From the NCBI GenBank assembly GCA_902495325.1, contig CABUWK010000006.1:10740-74739 (forward strand): 64,000 nucleotides of DNA. Direction: 5' to 3'. The DNA comes from an uncultured Acidiphilium sp. Lineage in GTDB: Bacteria > Bacillota > Clostridia > Christensenellales > Borkfalkiaceae. This document shows positions 43,677-53,026 of the stretch, piece after piece. Every line of letters begins with the position of its first letter. Position 1 is the stretch's first letter. Under the pieces are notes generated by a model that worked only from the letters and a program-made list of their open reading frames with translations, had not been told where the DNA came from and made no database searches. Made by a program: the position numbers and the translations under genes.

Positions 43677-44878
43677 ACAGCGGGCTTTCCGACGTGGAGA
43701 CGATACTTCTTGCAAACGACGTTACGCTCGGCTCAGCCTGTTCCTTGAAAAATCCCGTTTCGATCGACCTTTGCGGACACGCACTTAACATAACCGAAGG
43801 GATCAAATATACGGGGGAAGGAAAACTTACTTTTCTTTCTTCCGGCAATGGCGAGATCGGAGACAAGCTGACCGGAAACGTGACGCTGAATAGCGAAAAA
43901 TCTTATCTCGACGTAGCGGGGAAAACCGCGAGCGACCTGAAGGTAACGCTGACTTCGTTTAACATAACGGAAGCAAAAAAACTGGTAACAGCCCGTGCGG
44001 GAGAGATTTTGCAAGGGCAGGCAGAAGGGGGAAAAACGATACCTCTTTTCGGCGCGCTCTCGTTTTACGCCGATAAAATTCCCGCTGCCGCAAGTTCAAG
44101 CGGCAATTACACGCTGAGCGGAACAGAACTTACGGTAGACAAAATCGCCGTCACCACGCCGGATTCCGTTTCGATCGATGGCGAAACGATCGAGTTCAAA
44201 ATCATCGGAAATTCTGAAAACGATTCCGTTTTCGCTTCGCTTTTTAATGATACGAACGGCGAGTTAAGGCACATTCCTTCGAAATACAACACGACCGAAG
44301 CCGTTACTTACGATCTTTTCCTGCCGGCGTATATCGAAAGCAAAAACGTGAAGATCAAATGGACTTCTTCCGATCCTTCTTCGCTCGGCAATGACGGTAA
44401 ACTTGCCGACACGCTGAATGAAAACGTGGAAGTCACCCTTTATGCCCGCATCACCGTAAACGAAGAAACTTATCTTCATTCGTTCACTTTCAAGGTGACC
44501 AGCCAGACCCGCGAAACGAAGTTCAAATACCTGGTGGCGCAGCTCAGCCCGATCACCCTTCGTTCCGTGTATAAAAACGATGCGGGGAAGGCATGTACGG
44601 ATAAAGAAACGGGTGAAAGCGCTATCAAAACGCCTTATGTATATCTCCCTGTTGTAAACGCAGGCGGCTATTACGATTACCGGAAAAACTTCCATATGTC
44701 GCATAACAGCGACGGCGCGCCCATTACAACCGAAAGCTGGGAGCATTTCCGCGATATCGGCTTAACGGATATCACGTATAAAGTACAAAACGCCTATAAC
44801 TTTATCTCCCTCGATACCAAAACGCAGGGGATCAAAGCCGTTTATCTGAATACCGCTACTTTTTACACCTTTGCGTAG
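43673..44878 (+). CDS. Middle fragment: beta-helix-like and Ig-like segments
   Basis: 401 residues from a GTG that is probably not a real start. VETILLANDVTLGSACSLKNP and DLCGHALNI...GKLTFLSSGNGEIGD resemble right-handed beta-helix adhesin repeats. NVKIKWTSSDPSSLGNDGKL...VEVTLYARITV matches the small atrophied bacterial Ig fold. It ends at the TAG at 44876. Confidence 0.65.
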   Translation: MNSGLSDVETILLANDVTLGSACSLKNPVSIDLCGHALNITEGIKYTGEGKLTFLSSGNGEIGDKLTGNVTLNSEKSYLDVAGKTASDLKVTLTSFNITEAKKLVTARAGEILQGQAEGGKTIPLFGALSFYADKIPAAASSSGNYTLSGTELTVDKIAVTTPDSVSIDGETIEFKIIGNSENDSVFASLFNDTNGELRHIPSKYNTTEAVTYDLFLPAYIESKNVKIKWTSSDPSSLGNDGKLADTLNENVEVTLYARITVNEETYLHSFTFKVTSQTRETKFKYLVAQLSPITLRSVYKNDAGKACTDKETGESAIKTPYVYLPVVNAGGYYDYRKNFHMSHNSDGAPITTESWEHFRDIGLTDITYKVQNAYNFISLDTKTQGIKAVYLNTATFYTFA

Positions 44879-44884
44879 ATCGAC

Positions 44885-47800
44885 GTGACGGGCGATTTCG
44901 GCTACAATTCCGCTTTGGGCAAGCAGGAAGTTTATGAGGCAACGGTGAACGTTCTCATCGAACTCGGAAATAATTCCGATTTATATGACCTTGCTCTCGA
45001 TCACGTGGAAAAACAGGCGTCCGAAGTCGATATCCTGCAAAATATTCTCGACACACGCGTGAAATACGGCATGGGCAACGAGCGGGGAGATTTCTATCTG
45101 CCGTCCGTCTATCAGACGATCGCAATCTCTTACAGCGGGATCGGCAGCGCCGTTTCGAAGATCGAGCCGGAAAAAGACGAAAGCGGGAACGTTCTGCGTT
45201 ACCATGTTTTTATCAATGCGGAAAACTTTTCTTCCGCGGAATCTTCCGTCGGTATTAAGGTTACGGTTAAAATGAGCGGCGACGGAACGGGGCAGAGCAG
45301 GAACATTTACGTAAACGCCCCGGCTGTGATCAAGCCGGACGAAGACGGATTTGCAAATTACAGCGTTTTCAGCAGTGCGAAATATCAGACATTCAGCCAG
45401 CTTGCCGACTATGAAAAGGCAGACTCTTCCGCCGCCGGTTACAGCGGTATAAGCGATCCGGAAGCAACCGACCGTGCGGCAAGGCTCGCCCTTCTTCCCA
45501 CGAGCGATTTAACCTCCGGATATTCTACGGGATTTGTCATTGATACCGGCAAAACAACGATCACTAACAAGACGGGCGATTACATTCTCGTCCGCGACGC
45601 CGAATACGAAGGGGTGAAAAGCTTAAGCTTTAAAGTGGGAAATTCCTCTTCCGCAAGCAAATCGCACCAAATGGCGTATGAGCTTGCACAGCTTCTCGAA
45701 TGGGCAACGAGCACCGAGAAAAAAGCCATTCCGTTTACGGTCGGAAGTTATACTTCCGAAAATACGAAATCCAACGGAAAAGATTACATGAACAACACCG
45801 AAACGGCGGTCGTGAAAGAATACCTCGGATCTTTAAAGGATAAAAACGGTAACGCAATGTTTTCTTCTGCCGATTTGTCGGGAGACAGCACGACTTCGCT
45901 TTGGAACCGTGCGACGAGGAAGCCGGACGGCGATACGCATGTTATTGAAGATTACACGGGAATAACCGATAGCGTTAAAACCCTATTAGCCAATGACCCA
46001 GGGTTATACTTCAAATATACCGAAGTGATGCAATGGGCTTTGAACGAAAAGAAATTCGAAAATGCCGGCGGAAATTCTGATGCCCCAAACTTAGGAAACT
46101 CCGGAACATACGATATTGCAATGGGAGGCAATAAAACCGGAGTTAGTTCAACTTTATTTAATTGGGATGCTACTGATTCCGAGATAGATAATGGTGCTAA
46201 AATCACTGTAAAAAGAAATGGGCGGTATGATTACACGTGGGAAGATCCTGATAATAGCTATTGGAACTACTTAAAAATGTCTGAAATCGGAAAAGATTGG
46301 ACTGGCTCAAAGTATAATTCAACAGATTATAATTCCGACGGAACGGATTATATTTCTGATAAAGAGGCTCAGGTCATTATCGCTTTCTGGTGGGGATCGG
46401 ACAGTAACTCCAATAAGACTAATGCCAAAAACTTTGCCAAAGCTTTTTTAAAAGCTTGTACGATCCCCACTTATCTGAACGGCGAAGGTTCCGGACTTCT
46501 GATTTCCGAAATTTATAAAAGATACGGCGAAAACGATTCATTTACGGTCGGGTTAATTGACAATACGCCGGAAATTTCCAACATGGATAATTCTTCCGCC
46601 GGGATCGATTTCTATAAAAATCTTACGTCGTTCGAAGTATACGGAGAAATTACAATCGAAACTTCCAGCAAAGACAATACCGTTAAACTTCCGGCATTTA
46701 TCACAAGCGAAGCGGTGAACAATTGCTTTAACCGCGTAACAAATACGGACAGCGAAGCCTCGGATGATGCAAAATTGAAAACGCTTGTCATGCAGGCATG
46801 CGCCAATAAAAGCACAGCATTCGATTTGTCAACGATATCCCGATTATCTTATGTAACTTATCTCGATTTCTCCTATAACGAGGGGATATCGACCTTAGGC
46901 GATTTGTTAAACGTAGATATCAAAAAAATCACTTATCTTGACGTTTTCCGTGTGAACGTAGAGGACGCTTTTGTCGAGTACGTTTTGCGAACCATCAAAA
47001 GCAATAATCCGGAAGCCAAAATTTACTATGCCGACCCGAATACGGGCACAAACAACGGAAATCATACCGAATATACAAACACCGCCGAAACTTCCGACGC
47101 TTTGCGCTATTTAAACGAGCTTACCAAAGTAGACAGCCCGTATCTTCAGCTTACCAAAAAATCGTATACAGGCACGGGAGCTTCCTCTACGATCCAATGG
47201 TATCTGAAATCGGGAAATCCTGCGTTTCTCGTAAGCGACCCGGGATCGGATAGTATCACCGCTACAATCAATACTGCGGAAGAAATGAATCAACTCCTGT
47301 CTTCTTACTATTATTGTAAAGAATCCTTTACCGGAAATAATTTCGGCAAAACCTTTACATTTAACGAAAATACTCTTTATCGATTGGTTTATGAAAATTC
47401 CGAATATGGTTTTAAAGCAGTTGATCCTGATACCTGTTATCTTACAAGCGATTCTGCCAATGAACAAGATTATTCCAAAGGGAATTCTTCCGAAAAAAGC
47501 GATTATCGGGAGGAAATAAGTACCACAACAACCGGATCAGCAACGCCTGTCCAGGAATATGATTCGGCACCTGAAGGATCCGAGGAAATATTCAACAACA
47601 AAAATGTAAGCGGTTATTATTTGGGCTACGGAAGTTCCGCTTCTCCTTCTTCAGACAATCCGAATACAAATTCCGAATTGGGGGGTAGCATCAGTTCTGT
47701 AATTAAAGTTGAAACAAAACAAACAACAATAACAACGTATCGCTATTATTTCAAAACAGAAACAGTTACCGTTTCAAGCCGCAACTATTATATTCAAGCA

Positions 47801-49204
47801 TCTCAGACGGAAGTTATCAATCCGATTAAAAGTTTATCTTTTGAAAGAATAACGAATGAATACGTTGAGTATAGCTATATTTCCGAAACAACTTACTCGG
47901 TTTATTATTATAAACCAAATCAGTATGCAACAACGAAATATCAAATTATAAAACCATCAAGTCAAGATACGACGAATAGTTACTTGTATTGTTCAGTATA
48001 TTCAAAAAACACAACAGGCGGAATAACAACCTATATTTACGATGTAACTTTCCAGTATTATGATAAATACGGATCCGGCACGGGAACAAACGTTTCCTAT
48101 GACTATATTCATAGTACAAATAGTTACTGGAAGTATACTCAAGGAACAACTATTGTCACAAAAAACACTCAATCCGAGATGGAAACCTATCTGAAAGCTT
48201 TAACTGAAAAAGATAGAACAAACGTTGTAACCTATGACAAATTGACGGATACCGTTCAATATTCTTACGTAACGTTGTTATCTTCCGCAAACTGTGATGA
48301 TGCCATACAAAAGGCAAAGAGCGCGTCGACCGATTTCATTTTATATAAGTATACCGGGACGCCTGAATCATCCGAATATTATGAAGGCGGACAGAGCCTT
48401 ACCAAATCCTATACGCACGGAAAGGGGTATTTGTTAAAATTCTCAGATAGCGCAACAAACCCGTGGTTTTCATTTACCACTTATACGATCCATACGGCAA
48501 CTGACGCAACAAATAATATGGAAACGATTCTTGCCGAAGCCAACAAGCATATCGAAGACGAGCTTTTCGGTAACTATTACGGAAACTATTATTGTTATAA
48601 CGGCACAACGGATACCGTTAACGGAAGAACGTACACAAACGGTTCTGTTTACAGACTTATGTTGTCGGAAGACGGAACGCAGTTTGTTTTCGATAATAAC
48701 CTCGGGGTAAAATCCACATTTGTTACCTTACCGATTGTAAAGAATAATGATAACTCTTCTGATCCTACTTCTTTATTTTACAATCTGTATTGCGCATTTA
48801 TGGGAAATAACAGCGGGAAAGTACAGAAAGGGCAAATCGTATACTGTTCCGGGTATGGTGAAACCTATGCGTCCGGATTATATGAGTTGGTATATAATGA
48901 AACTTCGCAGACCTATTATTTTAAATCCATGGGCGCACTCGGAAACGTTACTCAAAGCGAAAATAGCTTCTCCTTAACTCCGGAAAACGGAAGAGGTCAG
49001 GATTTACAGGAAATAACTTCTACCGCGCCGTCCCGTTTCAAAAACATCCGTCTGGTCGGTACATCCGATAAAAATTACGGCGGAACGGGCGGCAGTGAAG
49101 AAGTAATCATTGTAGCAAGGGTGATTGAAAAAAAGGTTACGGAAAGCGGAGAAACGGTTAAGACAATTTATGAAAGACCGTTTAAAGTGACCGTTTCCGG
49201 CTGA
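44885..49204 (+). CDS. C-terminal fragment: leucine-rich and Tyr/Thr-rich surface region
   Basis: 1,439 residues in the same frame as the middle fragment; the GTG at 44885 is only the first start codon after the TAG. Residues ~650-715 (LSYVTYLDFSYNEGISTLGD) form a leucine-rich stretch. Residues ~930-1130 are extremely Tyr/Thr/Ser-rich. From about 45950 to 46450 and again from about 46800 to the end the DNA is clearly more AT-rich than the flanks, which suggests mosaic origin. No cell-wall sorting signal (LPxTG) or transmembrane C-terminus is visible. Confidence 0.7.
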   Translation: MTGDFGYNSALGKQEVYEATVNVLIELGNNSDLYDLALDHVEKQASEVDILQNILDTRVKYGMGNERGDFYLPSVYQTIAISYSGIGSAVSKIEPEKDESGNVLRYHVFINAENFSSAESSVGIKVTVKMSGDGTGQSRNIYVNAPAVIKPDEDGFANYSVFSSAKYQTFSQLADYEKADSSAAGYSGISDPEATDRAARLALLPTSDLTSGYSTGFVIDTGKTTITNKTGDYILVRDAEYEGVKSLSFKVGNSSSASKSHQMAYELAQLLEWATSTEKKAIPFTVGSYTSENTKSNGKDYMNNTETAVVKEYLGSLKDKNGNAMFSSADLSGDSTTSLWNRATRKPDGDTHVIEDYTGITDSVKTLLANDPGLYFKYTEVMQWALNEKKFENAGGNSDAPNLGNSGTYDIAMGGNKTGVSSTLFNWDATDSEIDNGAKITVKRNGRYDYTWEDPDNSYWNYLKMSEIGKDWTGSKYNSTDYNSDGTDYISDKEAQVIIAFWWGSDSNSNKTNAKNFAKAFLKACTIPTYLNGEGSGLLISEIYKRYGENDSFTVGLIDNTPEISNMDNSSAGIDFYKNLTSFEVYGEITIETSSKDNTVKLPAFITSEAVNNCFNRVTNTDSEASDDAKLKTLVMQACANKSTAFDLSTISRLSYVTYLDFSYNEGISTLGDLLNVDIKKITYLDVFRVNVEDAFVEYVLRTIKSNNPEAKIYYADPNTGTNNGNHTEYTNTAETSDALRYLNELTKVDSPYLQLTKKSYTGTGASSTIQWYLKSGNPAFLVSDPGSDSITATINTAEEMNQLLSSYYYCKESFTGNNFGKTFTFNENTLYRLVYENSEYGFKAVDPDTCYLTSDSANEQDYSKGNSSEKSDYREEISTTTTGSATPVQEYDSAPEGSEEIFNNKNVSGYYLGYGSSASPSSDNPNTNSELGGSISSVIKVETKQTTITTYRYYFKTETVTVSSRNYYIQASQTEVINPIKSLSFERITNEYVEYSYISETTYSVYYYKPNQYATTKYQIIKPSSQDTTNSYLYCSVYSKNTTGGITTYIYDVTFQYYDKYGSGTGTNVSYDYIHSTNSYWKYTQGTTIVTKNTQSEMETYLKALTEKDRTNVVTYDKLTDTVQYSYVTLLSSANCDDAIQKAKSASTDFILYKYTGTPESSEYYEGGQSLTKSYTHGKGYLLKFSDSATNPWFSFTTYTIHTATDATNNMETILAEANKHIEDELFGNYYGNYYCYNGTTDTVNGRTYTNGSVYRLMLSEDGTQFVFDNNLGVKSTFVTLPIVKNNDNSSDPTSLFYNLYCAFMGNNSGKVQKGQIVYCSGYGETYASGLYELVYNETSQTYYFKSMGALGNVTQSENSFSLTPENGRGQDLQEITSTAPSRFKNIRLVGTSDKNYGGTGGSEEVIIVARVIEKKVTESGETVKTIYERPFKVTVSG

Positions 49205-49584
49205 TTACTTTCCGGTATTTTCTTCGTTATAAAAAAACTATGTGTATGTCATTTCCGTTCCAAGGCTATGTTTTCGTCATCCTGACCCGGCATCCCTGCT
49301 TTTACCTTAGAAAGGATCTGAAAACATAGCCCAACATAGCCCGGAAAAACAAACCGTTCTCAGATTCTTCGTGAGCAGGGCTGCGGGGTCGGCTCAGAAT
49401 TACAAGAACGGTTTGTGAATAGGACAACAGGGCGGCTCAGAATGACGAGAACGGATCGTGAACAGGGCTGCAGGGCGGCTCAGAATGACGAGAGCGGCAA
49501 AAAAACGATTTACGATTCAAGCAAAGGAAACGACCCCGGTAAGCAGGCAAACGACACTTCAGGCAAAAGGAAAACAAAAACGCA
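49205..49584. repeat. Spacer with tandem and inverted copies of the dispersed hairpin repeat
   Basis: One copy has perfect arms GGCTATGTTTTC (49264-49275) and GAAAACATAGCC (49320-49331) around GTCATCCTGACCC...AAGGATC. A second, inverted copy has arms ACAAACCGTTCT (49349-49360) and AGAACGGTTTGT (49405-49416). Partial copies follow: the unit GGGCGGCTCAGAATGACGAGA occurs at about 49430 and again 46 bases later. The last part holds AAAGGAAAA (49565-49573), a ribosome site for the next gene. Confidence 0.75.
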
Positions 49585-49959
49585 ATAAAAAAAACGCATC
49601 GGTTAAAAAAAGAAAATAGAAAATTTGCGCTGCTATGGGCGTTTATTCTCGTTTTTGCGATAAGCGGCGGCATTTCGGTATACGCTTATTTTTCTTCCGA
49701 GTCGGGAAAAGAAATTTCGGGTTCCGTCGGGAAAGATACGGTAGAAACCAAGGTTACGACAAAAGAAATTTCCTCTTTCGAAGAGCTTATCGCCTATGCG
49801 GGCGGGACAAACGGTTTTTCCTATCGCTATTCCACGGACAGCTCGTCTTCCGCAAGCGAATCGGGCAACAAGGGCATTTTCAACGACGACAGGAAAGAGG
49901 TTACCTCAAACGAGCGTTTTATCTTAAAGTTTACGGCGGATATCACGCTGAAAACGGAC

Positions 49960-51453
49960 GTGACCTTCCGCACGGACTGTCATATCGATCTGAACCATAA
50001 AACCCTCGTTTTAAACGGGAAAAATCTGGTTTTTTATCATACGTATCACGGCAATATCGTAATCAAAAACGGAAACTTGGTAACGGGAGCGGTTACAAGC
50101 GGAAGCGATGCGGTTTCGTCGGCTTCCGGAAAATTTATTTTCGACGCCCCCTATGCTTATCCTTCGTTTTATGCCGTTACGGTTTACAAAACAGCCGCCA
50201 CGGAAAACGGCGGAATTAAACTTTCGGATAGCGATACGGTAACCGATTCGTCCTATTATTCGGTTATCAGCGCGGATAACAAGATGCTCGGCTATCACGC
50301 CCTTCGCATCGCAACGGCAAAACTTGCCAATTATGCCGACTTTATACCGGACGAACTTTCCTATGACGATCTTTCCGATCTTGACGTGACAGACAGTATT
50401 TTCGCCGCAAATCTCTTTATTTCCGAAAAGAAATGCTTTACGGCAGGCGATACTGCCGAAACAGCTTGTTTTTACGTTTTCGGCGATCTCGATTTCGCAA
50501 CGCACATTCTTGCCTATGACGGCGTTACGGTTGAATATTCTTTTGCAAACGCAAGTACAGGCGGAACTGGCAATATTTCGCCGCTCGGTAAGGTTACTTT
50601 ACCGGCTGAAAATTCCGGTGCGGAAAGCGGAACGCTGACCGTTACGATAAAAAAAGACGAAGAAACGATCGGCGTTACCGGACTTACGGCGCACCTTGTA
50701 AACCCTGAGAGCAATTCGTCCTTGGCATCTGCCGGGAAAACTTTGATAAACGCATTGATCGACCGTTATGATACGGACTATACGGCAGAAGGCGCAACAA
50801 CGGCAACGAAAAAGCACGTTTTCAAGCGGGAAGTGCAGTTCCCGGCAAGCCTTGCACTGCCGAACGGGAAATCGCTTACATTTGCTTACAGTGTTTACGG
50901 CGGGGAAGATCAGACTACCGACTTAACAAGCCCCGATACGATCACAACGGAAAACGGGATCATAAAATTTACCCCGACGGAAGCCGTTACGAAAATGATC
51001 GTTACAATCACGCCCAACGGCACGGCAGCTGCGGCAGAAACGCTTGAAATCAACGACATCGTGGCAACGGACGCAGGGCTTGTCCGTACCGAAGCTTCTC
51101 TCGCGCAGGACTTTATTTTAAATAATTACGGCGGAAAGATTACGCTGAAAGCGCAATACGACGGGAATCAGAATATCACATCATTTTCCACGCAAAAGCT
51201 CTATTTCCCGGATGAAAACAGTAAAATAGAGAAAATCGAATATGAACTTGTAAACGATATTAATTCGCTTTATACGATGGGTTTTGCGGAAGATAGTTCA
51301 TATGTTCTTTCCGTTGCGGATTATAAAACAAAAAATCCGCTCGATTACGTACAATCGGTTCAGTTGAACTGCAAATTTACCTTTAAAGACAGCACAACCC
51401 CCGTAACGATACAGAATCCCCATCGAAGCGGTTGCGAACGATTCGGGCGATAA
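49960..51453 (+). CDS. Second surface protein, first open fragment
   Basis: 497 residues if counted from the GTG at 49960, but the open frame and clear coding continue back to 49585. FRTDCHIDLNHKTLVLNGKN and HGNIVIKNGNLVTG are beta-helix-like. It ends 11 codons after the C4 tract, in a wrong-frame tail (HRSGCERFGR). Confidence 0.65.
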   Translation: MTFRTDCHIDLNHKTLVLNGKNLVFYHTYHGNIVIKNGNLVTGAVTSGSDAVSSASGKFIFDAPYAYPSFYAVTVYKTAATENGGIKLSDSDTVTDSSYYSVISADNKMLGYHALRIATAKLANYADFIPDELSYDDLSDLDVTDSIFAANLFISEKKCFTAGDTAETACFYVFGDLDFATHILAYDGVTVEYSFANASTGGTGNISPLGKVTLPAENSGAESGTLTVTIKKDEETIGVTGLTAHLVNPESNSSLASAGKTLINALIDRYDTDYTAEGATTATKKHVFKREVQFPASLALPNGKSLTFAYSVYGGEDQTTDLTSPDTITTENGIIKFTPTEAVTKMIVTITPNGTAAAAETLEINDIVATDAGLVRTEASLAQDFILNNYGGKITLKAQYDGNQNITSFSTQKLYFPDENSKIEKIEYELVNDINSLYTMGFAEDSSYVLSVADYKTKNPLDYVQSVQLNCKFTFKDSTTPVTIQNPHRSGCERFGR

Positions 51454-51493
51454 CGTAAACGGATTCCTGCCGTATTACAACTATTACAATCAG

Positions 51494-53026
51494 ATGTTTT
51501 ACACGCAAACGGGGCTTTACACGATCAATTCCTTTGAAATGCCCTTTGCGTATTCCAACGACGGAAAAATCGTTTGTTACGACATTCTTATCCGCGATGC
51601 AAACGGAACGCTCAATTGGAACGGTATTCCCGGCATTTCGATTTCGCTATATTATAACGGAGCGGATCATACCTTAACTCCGGAAAAGGCAGACACGGGA
51701 AGTTACGTCTATTCTTCCTATGTAAACGCCCTGATAAATCATAAAGCGGACGGAACGGCTGCGGGAAAGGACAGTTATCTGAAAATTCTTTCTTACGGAG
51801 ACGCGCGCTGGAAATTCGATATCGATCCGTCGAAAATCGGTTCGGAAAACATAGATTTCGAAATCGTTTACAACTACATTATGGCTGTAAACGACGGATT
51901 CCAGGCATATTCCAGAACCGTTCAGAACGAAGACGGCAAAACCGAAACCACCTATATCACGACCGAATTTACTTTGCCCGGCGTTCTTTTGCTGGACGAA
52001 ACAAAAGCGGCAGCCGACGCCGTTTACGATAAAAACCTGTATATCTGGATGTACGAGGCGTTCGGCGGCGTTGCTTACGACAATTCGACCGATGCGAAAA
52101 ACTATGTGCTGGTCGATTGGCTGAGACAAAGCAGAGATCTTAACGCAACCGACGAAACAACGCTTGTTTCCGCGTCTTCGAAAGCCCTGCTCACTCAGGT
52201 GAAAAATTTCAAAGGGATCGAATACCTGACGGGCACTTCGTACGTCAATCTGAGCGGGATCGACCTTTCGGGCGATTATGCAAACACGATGACTTATCTC
52301 TCGCAAATGTCCTCGATCACGACGCTGTATCTTTGCAACTGCAAACTTTCCTCGCTCATCACCGCCGACAGCCCGAACGACGCCGACCTTGCTAAGCTTA
52401 CCGCTTTGAAAAGGCTTACGGAACTTCACATCGAAAACAGCGTAGGCAACTCGTCAAATGAAAATAAAGTGTTTTCCATGGAGTTTTTAACTTCTTTTGC
52501 CAACTTAAACCGTGTTTACGTTTACGGAAACCTTGCAAATGCCACGGGCGATACGCCCGACGGCGTGAACGGCATTTTCTACGGATCGGTCGGACTTGTG
52601 AATATGGAATATTTTGCCGAACTTTCTTCTTCCGGCACGTCCGTATACAACACCGCCTCGACATCCGCGCAGTTTCTGTTCGAAGAGCAAACGGGCGTAA
52701 ACGATTACAAAATGCTGCAAAGCGTGGAATATCAGAAAAAACTGAAAAAAGGGATCCCGATCAAAGCCGTTTACGAATCGTTTGCAAGCGCGGCAGAAAC
52801 CGCGTCATCGGCGGATAAAACCGACGTTGCCGCCTATTACGGGCTTAAAACAAGCTATACAGTCGGCTCTACATCGTATCCCGTTACCGTAAACTCGCTT
52901 GTCTGGGGTTCGGATGCCGGCGATGACAATACGGAAACGACCGGGTTTTACGTTGCCTACACGCTGACGGTAGATAGTACAAAGGTTACGATCAAAGTAA
53001 GATTCAACGTGGTGAGGGTAGATTGA
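51494..53026 (+). CDS. Second surface protein, C-terminal fragment with leucine-rich region
   Basis: 510 residues from the first ATG in the restored frame; true coding resumes at 51422. Residues ~230-350 (SYVNLSGIDLSGDYANTMTY, ITTLYLCNCKLSSL, LTELHIENS) are leucine-rich repeats. The C-terminus ends VTIKVRFNVVRVD, a beta-strand as at the end of the first giant protein (PFKVTVSG). The stop overlaps the next start. Confidence 0.7.
   Translation: MFYTQTGLYTINSFEMPFAYSNDGKIVCYDILIRDANGTLNWNGIPGISISLYYNGADHTLTPEKADTGSYVYSSYVNALINHKADGTAAGKDSYLKILSYGDARWKFDIDPSKIGSENIDFEIVYNYIMAVNDGFQAYSRTVQNEDGKTETTYITTEFTLPGVLLLDETKAAADAVYDKNLYIWMYEAFGGVAYDNSTDAKNYVLVDWLRQSRDLNATDETTLVSASSKALLTQVKNFKGIEYLTGTSYVNLSGIDLSGDYANTMTYLSQMSSITTLYLCNCKLSSLITADSPNDADLAKLTALKRLTELHIENSVGNSSNENKVFSMEFLTSFANLNRVYVYGNLANATGDTPDGVNGIFYGSVGLVNMEYFAELSSSGTSVYNTASTSAQFLFEEQTGVNDYKMLQSVEYQKKLKKGIPIKAVYESFASAAETASSADKTDVAAYYGLKTSYTVGSTSYPVTVNSLVWGSDAGDDNTETTGFYVAYTLTVDSTKVTIKVRFNVVRVD

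Larger units (their letters stand above)
43047..49204 (+). pseudogene. Giant SipW-type exported surface protein, disrupted by a frameshift and an amber codon
   Basis: Three consecutive frames read as one ~2,050-residue protein once two lesions are repaired. At 43656-43660 five As stand where six would keep the frame: ADFKK continues as AADDVNSGLSDVETILL in the -1 frame. At 44876-44878 an in-frame TAG separates TATFYTFA from IDVTGDFGYNSALG. TAG is used as a normal stop nearby (42022-42024). In order: TasA/CalY-like exported head, beta-helix-like segment, Ig-like domain, mixed region, leucine-rich segment, Tyr/Thr/Ser-rich tail. Lies directly under the c-di-GMP riboswitch. Whether it is a pseudogene, a phase-off allele or an assembly error cannot be told here. 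Confidence 0.7.
49585..53026 (+). pseudogene. Second giant SipW-type surface protein, start codon ATA and +1 frameshift
   Basis: Reading from codon 49585 gives a natural N-terminus (KKTHRLKKENRKF, then hydrophobic ALLWAFILVFAISGGISVYAYF), but the first codon is ATA and there is no ATG, GTG or TTG between the stop at 49540 and the membrane segment; AAAGGAAAA lies 11 bases upstream. At 51418-51421 four Cs stand where three keep the frame (TIQNP then IEAVANDSGDNVNG). Repaired length is ~1,146 residues: exported head, beta-helix-like repeats, Ig-like part and leucine-rich region, the same architecture as the gene upstream. Confidence 0.68.

Noticed and set aside
44876..44878. Genome-wide recoding of TAG
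   Set aside because: TAG ends the lipoprotein gene at 42022-42024 and only one in-frame TAG is seen in the window.
49430..49500. CRISPR-like direct repeats
   Set aside because: Only two imperfect units with a single spacing, clearly derived from the dispersed hairpin element; no cas genes.
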